Source: Panulirus ornatus (taxonomy: Eukaryota; Arthropoda; Malacostraca; Decapoda; Palinuridae). Taken from it: DNA of 64,000 nucleotides. Numbering within the stretch: the stretch's first letter is position 1; the number at the start of each line of letters is the position of its first letter. The translations under genes were made by a program, and so were the position numbers. The notes under the pieces are model-generated. The model was not told where the DNA came from and made no database searches. It worked only from the letters and a program-made list of their open reading frames with translations. Of this stretch, positions 1 through 11,477 are shown in pieces. Where the stretch lies: NCBI RefSeq assembly GCF_036320965.1, contig NC_092241.1, positions 28,373,297 through 28,437,296 on the forward strand, given 5' to 3'.

Positions 1-745
1 GTTCTACTAATACAAGGAAAAAACTAGTCATGCACATACTAATATCTTCAGCAATTGTCTATATCTGTAAAGAAATATATGTCATCAATCTTACCCTATA
101 TTTCACTACCCTATATTTCACATATTTAAATGAAACATTTAGAATATCATCAGGCCATCTGTTTTAGCGCTGTGCTTGAAAAATTATAATTCATGGTTAC
201 CGGTAATGATTGTAATGTCGCCTTACCTTCCAAAAGTCACACACCGCTTAAGATTTTCACTTACGTACGTGGCAGTGTTGGTGACTCCCCGTACACACAC
301 ACAGCCCTACCACCTCAGTAAACTTACGGAGTTTACACGTCAAATGTTCCCTTACGAAGGATGTTCGCGTCTTACCCTGTGCAAACCGAGAAGAGTTAGG
401 GACCATGTGACTAGCATATCAAGATTAAGCCTTCGAGAAACCTTGTAGGAAGAGAAGAACGATTTTCCTAGCAAGGGTAGAAGATATAGATCCTCCCCTT
501 GTCTGGACGCCTGATAAACCCTTTAACAGTCAACGTGTCCACCAGATGAACGTTTCACGAAATCGTAAGGATTAGCTTTCATGCCTAAACACTAAATGAC
601 GGAAAGCAAGTGTAGGAAAAGCAAAGTGAATCAAGGGAGTCGAGAAGACGATTGGATAGAACTGGTAAATTAACAAGGCACAGGACGCGGGACTGGAGAC
701 ACACCACAAATACTGACAGTTGGTGAGATTGATAGGCAGGCGGTC
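1..745. other. AT-rich unique DNA, nothing recognised
   Basis: No convincing coding frame, RNA gene or repeat is visible. Short open frames here lack splice context and look random. Confidence 0.5.
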
Positions 746-930
746 ATGGACGAGGAGGTGGCTGTGCTAGTCAGGAGTCGGTCGAGATGGGCATCCACGA
801 GACAACCTGGACAGCGAAGAGGCGGCCGAACTGGATTCATGGAGACAGCTCGATCAGGAGAGAAAAAAAAAAAAAAAGCGGTCGAGTCAGGCAGGCTTGA
901 GATAGCTGAACTAAGAAGGAAGCGGCCCAG
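746..930 (+). CDS. candidate first coding exon, Arg/Lys-rich, unidentified
   Basis: An ATG in fair context opens a frame of 61 codons plus two bases. It ends at CCCAG|GTAAGC, a near-consensus 5' splice donor. The stretch is richer in GC and CpG than its surroundings. The product would be basic, with several Arg pairs and a run of five Lys encoded by a long A tract near position 865. No domain is recognised and no partner exon was found. The A tract and GA-rich composition mean this could be a chance open frame beside a cryptic donor. Seen: ATG, open frame, donor. Inferred: exon status. Confidence 0.28.
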
Positions 931-3232
931 GTAAGCAAGCTGAGGACAGATAGATGGAACCAGAAGGGAATGTCTGGGATGTGTAGGCTGCCGACGACTC
1001 AGCCGGGAGGGAAACTGCTGAGCTGGGCAAGCCTCAGACAGCCAAGCGAAAGAAGCTCGAATTGCCGGCTGAAAATTTGTTTCTTCTCTTTGTGTGGATG
1101 ACAGGGAGCACTACGAATACGTTTAACCAATTATTAGTCGTAGATACTGAAGTCTGATACACAAGTCATATCAACAAAAGCTGTAAGCGAAGACTCCAGA
1201 TTTTTCTGCCCTTTGAGACAGAAGCAAAGTTTGGCAGATTGCAAATGAACTAATCTATAGTCTAACAACACAACAACAATTGGCGATATTTAGTATTCAA
1301 ATGATTAATTTCTAGTTGGCTTTACTGCGGTGGTAAAACAGTGTCACGTCCTCGATGATGGCTGCTTTATGATAATCAGCACCAGCTGTACGGGTGACCT
1401 AATCCTCCTGTTAGTTCTCAATATCCCAACAATATATCATTTTCTCCGGCTCTAAACAAATAAGAAGTTGAGCAATTGCTTTAGATTAACTTGGTCAACG
1501 ACACGACAGCCTTACTATGATCTCCAACGCTATCCCTACCTGACCTTTGGAAGCACGAACCATTGGATAACAACAAACGACGATTAAGATACAAGGATGT
1601 TTAAGCAGCCTCCAAATTACTAGGATCACCAGATTTTCATATCATTTAGCATACATATCCCAGGTGTTAGGAGTGCTCCTGCTGAGGGACTGACTCTTCT
1701 GAGCCACGCAGAACTTTAACAAAATACTATAAGGGAATGAATTTCTTCCCAAGGAAATTTTAGTAAAGAAAAATTGCAACGTAAAGCTTTAAAGAAATCA
1801 AAAAAAGATGTGATCACCGATGGATCCTAAAATTACTCGGGGTTTGTGGGAGTGCATATCATAAATCACCTCGTGGGAAAGAGGTGGAGGAGGAGGTGAT
1901 AGTGTGAAGGGGTAAAATTCATATGGCAATTCATCTGGCACTCGTAAATCTCGATGAAGGTACGAAACCTTGCATTCTGTAATTGAATAATAAACCCGAT
2001 CTGGATGAACAAAAACTAGATTTTACTTTAATAAAACAACTGCTTATTATCAATTTCCAAACACAAGGTAGACAGTATCTGTAAGATGCATCAGGTAATG
2101 TGGAATATACCTTACTCCTGACAACTTTTCTGCGACAGACTGAAGTTGGTTTCCTTAGGTCATTTTGCAATGACAAGACAACTTTCCATAAACAATATGC
2201 CACTTTTTACGTCATGGACAAGTCTCTACACATGACGAACACAGATCTAAGACAGTATCTTTGCCCTCTGAGATCTCTAATGAGCTTCCACAGTTCTCCA
2301 GGAGAGCCTTACACCACGCAGGGCGACTCAAGACATTGCCACGGACACAGAAATTGCAGCACAACAATACTCAAGTGTGGACGTATCACTGAGGAACAGA
2401 TGGAGATCTGCGGACACAATACGTGGCTATATATGCAGATCTAGAGACAGTGTCTTTCATACTAGAGACAAATACATAGCCAATTGACTAATCTACAGAT
2501 ATATAGATATATAGACGCTACAATTAGCTAGAAGCACAGATATACTGATGTATCATTTGATCATGAACAATGCAGCAATTTTGACCGTAGAGATAATTAC
2601 TCAGCTACTACTAACAGACAATTACGAATACTGTAATGAATTACAGATATAGGTCTATGGACACCACAGATGACCTTAAATACCTTACAAAGGACGCAAC
2701 ACGACTCGATCACTGAACACCACACAAAGCAGTAGCTGTTAACATGCTGCTTATGGATACTAATCGACTAGGGATGCAGGAATAAAAACATCACTTGAAC
2801 ATAGGTATAGATCTGCAGGTAGCAGTGGTAATATCTTTGTCAATGAAAGCCGCTCGAGGGTAATTTGACACCGATATACTTAATATATTATTCTAACAAA
2901 ACCTTTGAGATGAATATTCTGAAGTTCACTTGAATTCTGCAAATAATAAGTTATATGTGTGCATTTTCTTTCAAAATCCAGAAACAAACTGTGGTTTAAG
3001 CATGTCCTAGTGTCTGAGATTATGATATGTTACTACTTTCAAATAATTTCCAATAGCACTGAGGGCCTCACGGAGAAATTAAAATAAACCATTAATTACA
3101 TACGGTTAATTCTAAAGGCTACCATCTGCTAGAGACAGACATACGGAAGAAGTATTCATGAATCGACTAATCACGGCACATTATACCCAGTATATCAAAA
3201 TTGTAGGGATACACTAGACTCATTCTTCTTAC
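931..3232. other. AT-rich intergenic or intronic DNA
   Basis: No gene is supported. Between about 2060 and 2480 a short motif like AGACAGTATCT recurs in diverged form (near 2071, 2251, 2440), a weak hint of an old simple duplication. Confidence 0.45.
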
Positions 3233-3439
3233 TAGTATAATATTCCATCGCGTTATGGCTGTAGCGGTAGGCTTTGGCCAGGTCCATCGTTACCGATGAC
3301 CCGAGCAGACTGGAGTGATCCAGCTTGATGGAGAGGAAGTGGGTGAGTAATGTTCCCGTTGTCCCTATAGGCGAACCCGTAAATCCCTCCGATTCCACTC
3401 CGGTACTAGGGTCGGTGCGACGCCAGAAGGATAGGAACT
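3233..3439 (-). CDS. candidate internal coding exon, unidentified
   Basis: On the minus strand a single frame stays open for 68 codons between a good acceptor (TGTCTCTCTAG, at about 3440-3450) and a donor (ACTA|GTAAGA, GT at 3232-3231). Codon use is mixed and GC-rich in third positions, unlike the flanking AT-rich DNA. The peptide contains stretches such as FLSIKLDHSSLLGSS and MDLAKAYRYSHNAMEYY, which look like ordinary soluble protein, but I do not recognise the family. The exon needs two bases from the previous exon. The minus-strand open stretch ending at 3788 (G|GTGAGT) would supply one base and join in frame. A plus-strand open frame overlaps at 3328-3747, so the strand is not certain. 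Confidence 0.33.
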
Positions 3440-3902
3440 CTAGAGAGACACTGGCGCCTGCCGCTGACTGCTGTTTCTCGCGTCACGTTTCTCTATCCCC
3501 GACGGCAGTTGCATCATGGTACTCTGGAGGTGGGGTTATCGACACTGGCACCCTACGCCGACCGCTGCCTCTCGTGACGCATCTGGTTGCCACAAACAGC
3601 GTAAACCACAGTACACCGAAATGTGGTTATCAGTACAATACTGGCATCCGCAGGGAACAGTCGCGTCCAGCAGTGCTCTGGCCTTTACCGGACAGGAGGC
3701 GAGACAACATACAGTTACTTGAACGGCGCGCGGGCATCTGCATGTAGCCAAGTACACACGCAACCTAACTACCTCAACACCACTCACCCACTACTGAAAC
3801 TTCACTATTTTCTCTGGCTATTTTTCGGGGAATCACAGTTTCCGGTCTGTGTCTGCTGATTCTGCTGGGACACTTGCCTTTGGTTGGCGGGATTAGTGTC
3901 GA

Positions 3903-4020
3903 CCAATGAGAGGACTGTATGATCCTGGGGTCCCGCCCCCCGCGGCTGTCGCCCCCTTCGTCGCGCATCATTGGCTCTTAAACCCTGACGTCATCCCACG
4001 TGACCGCCTGGAGCGAGAGA
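3903..4020 (+). promoter_or_regulatory. GC-rich promoter with CCAAT, CRE and E-box sites
   Basis: In about 100 bases there are a CCAAT box (3903-3907), a GC-box-like CCGCCCCCCGCGG (about 3933-3945), an inverted CCAAT (ATTGG, 3970-3974), a perfect cyclic-AMP response element TGACGTCA (3986-3993) and a CACGTG E-box (3997-4002). No TATA box is obvious. The cluster sits just upstream of a short 5' leader ending ATG|GTAAGT, the layout of many housekeeping genes. The sites are seen directly; promoter function is inferred. Inverted CCAAT elements and the open frames on the other strand allow bidirectional activity. Confidence 0.55.
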
Positions 4021-4057
4021 CGAGTGTGTTGCCTGGCAGTCCACCACTCCCGCAGCC

Positions 4058-4060
4058 ATG
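4058..4060 (+). CDS. start codon at the end of a candidate first exon
   Basis: The sequence CGCAGCCATG|GTAAGTAG places an ATG with a good Kozak context (GCC before, G after) exactly against a consensus splice donor (GT at 4061). First exons that carry only the leader and the initiator codon are common in ribosomal protein and other housekeeping genes. The 5' leader probably begins somewhere between 4010 and 4040. No downstream exon in this window could be tied to it, so the product is unknown. Confidence 0.42.
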
Positions 4061-4066
4061 GTAAGT

Positions 4067-5779
4067 AGCGGTTGCTATGGCACCGTGCGGACGAGCCATT
4101 GGTACTACATACTTGTCCCACTTCGCCCCCTGCACCTATCACAGCTGCTGCAGACACTCTCTACGCCACTGAATAGATAGATTATGTTGTGGTCCCTGCA
4201 GTTGGTACAGGCGGAATAACTTTTGGCCATAACGTCATATAACTTGATAACGGGAAGTACTACTGCAATGTGCATCCTCACTCTCCCCACAAGTCTCACA
4301 CATGAAGCACTATTGTGTCCATGCTATCACACACTTGTATACGCATTAAAACGCACACACTCAAGCACACCAACTCGTCCATACATCGCACACTAGGGTC
4401 TCTGCAGTGCAACACAGCATACTTTTATTTCCACATAAAGGGACGCCCCTAAGTGCCATACACACACCAAACAACACATCCACATATCACATACTAGTGT
4501 GTCCATACATCCACCGCACACACACCAACGCGTTTACTTATTATGCACTACCACACGCCAAGCTCAATACTACACACTCACACACACACACACACACCGT
4601 AACATTCATATTACCTCAAGAATTATCACGCTTTCAAAGCCAAGCATCAATAAACCTACACTGCCACAAACACGAGGGCAGTCACATTGCCACATCAATA
4701 CGCTTCCATGTACGCAGATCCGTGCGAAACCCTCATCATGGAACCCTGAGACGAGAAATATCCCTGATATATATCGATACATAAAAATCACAAGAGTTGA
4801 TTCAACTCACTTGTTCTATAGGACTATAGCATACGAAATGAATCTGCCTTGAGGACCTAGCACCATCACCTAGAGCACAAAAGACATTGGCTGATCCGAT
4901 TTCTAACGTCTTATCACTTTTCGTACAAAGTATTAGAAAAGGAAAACATAAAAGAGAAATAAGTATCAGCAGTTACCATCAGAGATAATTAACACTGCTG
5001 GTGTTTGCACTTATATAATGCACCAGCATACTTAGGAATAGCGTCATACACAGTTATATGTGTTGTGGGTCAAAGCCTCGCCTTACCACACCTTATCCCC
5101 CTTATCCCCCGTCGACGTCCGTGTCTGACTTTATGCACAGGGACCGAATCGATTCTCTGGTAAAAACTTTCGCCCTGCTTGAGTAAACTTGAGTAAACTT
5201 AGAGAGTTTGCAGCGGCGATCTACCCAGATGATTCCCGAACTGGGAAGCATAACCCATGAGACATTCTATACATTAATGTTTTAGCTTTAAGATCTTAAA
5301 AGGTATTTCAACAATGATAAGCAAATGTTAAAGAAATGAAATATATGCCTTGATTTCACTCGTAGTACTTTTTTCGAATATGACTGTTAAGATATGGAAT
5401 GAGTTACTAAAAAGTGTTTTAAAGACAACAACGAATTCATCACTTCACCAGTGACACTATTTGTGCCTCTGCGTTTAAAGAGAGAGGAAAAAATCATACA
5501 GGCATATCTCCTAGTTCTATTATCATTATCATTCTGCTTTGATTTTCTACTCCCTCACCACCATACTCTGTGTTTCTGATCAACTATCAAAAACCACTCC
5601 GAATAAACCCAATCGTTGTTGCTCTTTGTATTATTTTCATTTGCAAGGACAAACAATTCTGCTAAAGCTTAAGGAGCATCAAGGTGTTTCAGATCAAACT
5701 GAGGATTGATAATCTCTGGCTCCGTAGTGCCACAATTCTCTGCCATTCCTGGAGGAGAATCGCTTATGAAGCAGGAAGA
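4067..5779. other. non-coding DNA, possible first intron of the 4058 gene
   Basis: Apart from a (CA)n run no gene or repeat is recognised. The 4400-4850 part is CA-rich and gives spurious open frames on both strands. Confidence 0.4.
4574..4598. repeat. (CA)n microsatellite
   Basis: About 12 CA units inside a broader CA-rich stretch. Confidence 0.9.
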
Positions 5780-6065
5780 AAATCAGGTGGGGTGGTTAAA
5801 GTGATGAAGCGTCATTTGGGGAGACAGGGTGGTTGACGGAGGGACATTTGCCGTAGGTGGAAACGAGACCGAGGGTTGATGGAGAGTCATTTGTAGGTGG
5901 GAATGAGACCAAGAAGGGAACGGACATGCTGATGGATCATTTGAAGGGGATGGGAGAGAGACCAGGAAGGGATGGGCTAAAGGAGGGTCACTTGTAGGTG
6001 CGATGTTTCACGGAAATGGGAAGTCGGCTGAGGGAGAGTTACCGGTAGGTGATGGAAAGGAGATA
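5780..6065. repeat. degenerate ~50 bp tandem repeat, about six units
   Basis: Purine-rich units recur with the theme GATGGAGAGTCATTTGTAGG followed by TGGGAATGAGACCAAGAAGGG (near 5795, 5836, 5878, 5928, 5978 and 6028). Units differ at many positions and vary from about 38 to 52 bases, so this is an old minisatellite. Confidence 0.6.
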
Positions 6066-7396
6066 TTGAAGAGGAGGTTGAAAGGCAAAGGAAGGAAGAT
6101 AAAAGAGAATGGAATAAGTCTTTGGGAGTCACGTATATCAAGCACCTTCTCTTATCTTCTTACCTTCTTCCATGATATGACTACGATGAGGCAAGTCAAC
6201 ATTTACTGTTGCTTGTGTTGCTGTTAAGCGCTAAAATTGTTTGAAATGCTCGGTTTAGCTATGATAAGTTTGTGATCGACAACAAGATCTGTCAAAAGCC
6301 CAATATTTTGAACTGTATTTGTACATGAAGACAGATGGGTCTAACTGAGCTTCGAAAGCATCTCCTTATTCGGGAGGACAACATGCAAAAGTTTAGTGGC
6401 ATTGATGGACACACAGGAGAAAACGGACTTTTGACAGCTTATTTAGACGATCCGCTTTATTTCAAGATTTAAGAGATAAGCGTAAATTGAGAGCATGTAA
6501 CAAAGCTGCCCTTGCCTGGTCGCTGTACTGTGCCTCACATCTGAAGGGAGGTGGGTTTGCTTATGGCCTCAATCTGCATAATCTTATGCGTCTTAAGTAA
6601 TGGACAAGTTCTGCCTGTAATTATCCTCCTTACCAAGGACAGGTATCGCAGATCAATCCATCTCTCCGAGACGAAGAGGAGAGGAAAGCGTCATACACGA
6701 TCAGCATTCAGTTTTCCGCAAAAGGTTTTGTGTACTGGAATGACATGAAGTTTCCAATACGTATGAAAGTTTTAGCGTGGGGTTGATCTTGATTTTCAAC
6801 CAGGTGTTTCCTTATCCCAGTGGGCGACTCGGCAAAGATTTCCAAAGAAGGCATTGTGGTCTTTGTTGAACCTAGGATTTGTAAACTATTGTTTGAAAAA
6901 GAGTTACGTTGCATTTTGACCTTAGCAATCATAAATAGACAAAAGAGACAGCTGATTAACGATAGTCACACAACGATTGTCACAGTTCACTGTGGTAATG
7001 ACAGTAATTTATCAAAATAAGTAAAGGAACGCCTCTTGCATGAGTAAAAAAAAAAAGAGAAAAAAATCACGATTACCTCTGGGTCACGCAGGTTACGTCA
7101 CCACCATACGAGCTGTCAATCGTTTCCGATTTACCTCAAATTAACCCATATCGTATATCTAGTCATACAGTAATATCAGATGTAGTCATGACTAATTTTG
7201 TCTTACTAATGTAAAAGGTGCTTTTACTTTTATCTGAACAAATTATAGTCATTACAACAAAATAAGTATCACATACGTTGAATAACAATCGTTAAGCAAT
7301 TAAATCATATATTTAGGATGATTACCTAAATCATATAGTGCACTGGAAACTGATGTATTGCATATGTAATAGTGATATATAGAGCATTGTTTTGAA
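6066..7396. other. AT-rich DNA, nothing recognised
   Basis: No coding frame with splice context, no repeat family and no RNA gene seen. Confidence 0.45.
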
Positions 7397-7525
7397 TATA
7401 CCCCTGGGGATAGGAGAGAGAGAGACTACTTCCCACGTATTTCCTACGTGTCGTAGGAAGCTAAGACGGGGCGGGAGAACGGAGCTGGAAACCTTCCTTT
7501 CTTGTAATTCAGTTTCTAAAAGTTG
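7397..7525 (+). mobile_element. diverged 5' part of interspersed repeat R1
   Basis: It begins CCCCTGGGGATAGG, continues through ACTTCCCACGTATTTCC and TGTCGTAGGAAGC, and ends near the T-rich middle of R1. Many substitutions compared with the copies at 8918 and 9206 mark it as old. The right half of R1 is replaced by a LINE relic. Confidence 0.7.
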
Positions 7526-7554
7526 AAACACAAGGTGAACCCAAAGAGGAATGC

Positions 7555-7885
7555 TCATCCTTCTTGCTGGCCCAGGCTGGGGTGTCTGAATGCATTTGAA
7601 TGTAACCACGATGAGAAGAAAAGAGAGTATGTCTGAGGAAATGTGAATGGCATGCACGGGATATAGTGTACAGGACCGAGTGGGTTGACAAGCTGTCAAT
7701 GGACTGAACCCAGGATTATGGAGCAGCCGGGGAAAACCACGGAAAAGTCTGTGGTGCCTGGTTGTGGATAGGGAGCTGTGGTTTCGGTACATTACACATG
7801 ACCAGTGGAGCACTGATGTATGCAAATGAGGTCTTTTAACTTCGTCTGTTCCTAGCGCTATCTCGTAAAGAATTAAAAGACAAAT
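7555..7885 (+). pseudogene. internally deleted LINE-L relic (endonuclease start joined to 3' UTR)
   Basis: The first ~75 bases (GGTGTCTGAATGCATTTGAATG, then GATGAGAAGAAAAGAGAG) resemble the start of the L endonuclease frame as I remember it from related elements. From about 7650 the sequence instead matches the L 3' end: a remnant of the stop region (GTGGGTTGACAAGCTGTCAATGG), AGCCGGGGAAAACCA, GGTTGTGGATAGGGAGCTG, and finally TAGCGCTATCTCG near 7853. The same 3' features occur at 57400-57550. The 2-3 kb between is missing, so the copy cannot encode protein. Long open frames on the other strand here are chance. Confidence 0.5.

Positions 7886-9153
<1,268 letters not shown>

Positions 9154-9205
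<52 letters not shown>
9154..9205. repeat. (TA)n microsatellite
   Basis: 26 TA units between two R1 copies. Confidence 0.97.
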
Positions 9206-9207
<2 letters not shown>

Positions 9208-9435
9208 TGGGGATAGGGGAGAAAGAATACTTCCCATGTATTCCCTGCGTGTCGTAGAAGGCGACTAAAAGGGAAGGGAGCGGGGGGCTGGAAATCCTCC
9301 CCTCTCGTTTTTTTTTTTTTTCCCAAAGAAGGAACAGAGAAGGGGGCCAGATGAGGATATTCCCTCAAAGGCCCAGTCCTCTGTTCTTAACGCTACCTTG
9401 CTAATGCGGGAAATGGCGAATAGTATGAAAGAAAA

Positions 9436-9443
<8 letters not shown>
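9206..9443 (+). mobile_element. interspersed repeat R1, second copy in direct order
   Basis: It matches the 8918 copy almost base for base, with small differences (CCCATGTATTCC for CCCACGTATTCC, AGATGAGG for AGGTGAGA). It starts directly at the end of one (TA)n array and ends with an A-rich tail at the next. The two copies thus form a (TA)n-R1-(TA)n-R1-(TA)n unit. Confidence 0.87.

Positions 9444-9511
<68 letters not shown>
9444..9511. repeat. (TA)n microsatellite
   Basis: About 34 TA units following the A tail of R1. Confidence 0.97.
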
Positions 9512-9513
<2 letters not shown>

Positions 9514-11272
9514 TCCATTCAGTGTACAGAGTCTCCACGACCCCTATTTAAGAGAACGTCACCCAGGAACTCCTTTCCATAGGTTCCTGTTGTCCAAGGC
9601 TGCGCTACGTCCAACAGCAGGCAAGTGATAACTCCCTTGGAGAGAGAGAGAGGTTGTTTGACGAGACTGTACTCCCAGTGGCACAGTTTCGCAATACGTT
9701 AACAGTTAGCAGGTGGTTTACTAATCTAGAGATATAATTCGAACAGAAAAATCTAACGAAAGCCCAAAGTGAAATGAATAACATAAAAAGAAAACAACAA
9801 AATAAAAAAATAAGTAACAATCCTGTCCTAAATCCTATCGTTTCCAGATACACATCCTAATATACTATGAATACATCCAAATACAAAGAACACTAAGATC
9901 CTAATCTCATCCTGATGAAACTTAACTAAAAAGAAATGCACATAAATCCGTAGATTACTCACTGATGCCTAAAGTGAGATTATACGACAGGAGAGACTCC
10001 AGTATTAACAACTCGCTCTCTGTCGGAGAAGCTACTGGCCAACACAGAAAAACTACTGCCAACATCGGGTCGCCTTTGTCGTAATTACGTACGTATTACT
10101 GAGAAGGGTGGTTCCGACGAGTGGGGCAGTTGGTTCGAACTGATCGTGTTTACGAATTCGTGTCGTAAGATGTCGCATCCTCTTGCCAATACATAAAGCA
10201 TTACGGTTATTGTCATGATAAACAATAGATGGAAGAACTTCTCTAAGACATAATGTCTTTGATTTCAAAACAGAAAGAATGAATCGTGTTTTGCCTTGCA
10301 AGCTGCTCTAACGGTAATTTGAGGGTAATATTCACGTAACAAGATAGTCACTCTTTTATGGAGTGACTGTCTTCTCCAGTGGAGAGAACTACAAAATGTA
10401 TCACAAGTCTAAGAAAAATTGATGATTTCCTTGATGACCATAATACATAATATTTTGCTTAGTAACGTACCCATAGACGCGTGATTCAAATGGAAACCTT
10501 TCGTATGCATTTTATTTTTCTTCAGTTATGCAAGTTCAGTTTAGAGTATTCAGGGCATATGTGTAGCGCTCTCGTAGCCACTGTCAGCATCAAGCTGCAC
10601 TTACACTCGATTGGAATAAAAACGTTGATTTCATGCAGAGAACTGCAAATCTGGGTTATCTTTATACCAATGTAATCAATGAATTCTCACGCTTACTAAT
10701 GTAGATATCAAGAAAGTGGAGGGTTTTTCTTATCTCTCTACCTCCGCAGTGTATTCGATATTGTTAAGCTGGGAATTCATATTACTGAAAAAATCAAAAG
10801 GTTCAACGTCAGCAGGCTTAAAATAAAATACCATGACGTCTATGTACGTATAAAGTAATAAAATAAAGTTTTCCTATTGAACAATATGCGTATAGTTCAT
10901 GGGTTAAATAAGTTTCAATTTAAGGCATTATCATCACATCCATCTATTGGCTGTTCCCTTTTGTTCGAAGTTACGGTGCAACGATGGACTCCCTCCCTAC
11001 TCGGTCCAATATCAACCAATACAAATTTGATGTCACAATGACTTTTGGTAGTTGGATGAGTGTCCATCATACTTTAAACCTATGGCTTATAAACGACATA
11101 TCGACGGGACAATTTTATCTTTTAAGTCTCTAACGCTACTACTATATTATTCAATCATTTGAATTCCCAATACAGAGTACGCCACGGAGGTAGGGAATAG
11201 TAATATCGTCACCTTTCCTTGTACTGGTATTATAAAAGACATGCCAGTTCTTCTACTGCATTATTAAAAGAA
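9512..11272. other. AT-rich DNA, nothing recognised
   Basis: No gene, RNA or repeat family could be supported. Confidence 0.45.
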
Positions 11273-11278
11273 ACTTAC

Positions 11279-11477
11279 ATCTCTTGATCTCCGTGCACAA
11301 CGTGCAAGTCATTAGAAATTTGCGCTTCAAGAATTCAACACGCCATCGTAATTGCTGATCACTCAGACGGACTAATGATGTGTGCATAAGTACGACAGGA
11401 TAACTGTGAAGAGAAGGCAATAATGTATCCGTGATGGTTGTGTTAGGTCGAAGGCAAGTCATAACTATGACTTTCAT
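11279..11477 (-). CDS. candidate first coding exon, unidentified
   Basis: On the minus strand an ATG with A at -3 follows an in-frame TGA two codons upstream. It opens 66 codons plus one base and runs into a consensus donor (AGAT|GTAAGT, GT at 11278-11277). The peptide starts MKVIVMTCLRPN and later reads LSDQQLRWRVEFLKRKF, a plausible amphipathic stretch. The short hydrophobic start is too weak to call a signal peptide. No family is recognised and no second exon was located. An in-frame upstream stop, a good start context and a consensus donor at the end of the open frame together favour a real exon over chance, but only moderately. Confidence 0.36.

Noticed and set aside
3325..3747. Plus-strand open frame of about 140 codons in the GC-rich island
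   Set aside because: It overlaps a minus-strand exon candidate with better splice sites. GC-rich islands give long chance frames. Kept only as an alternative.
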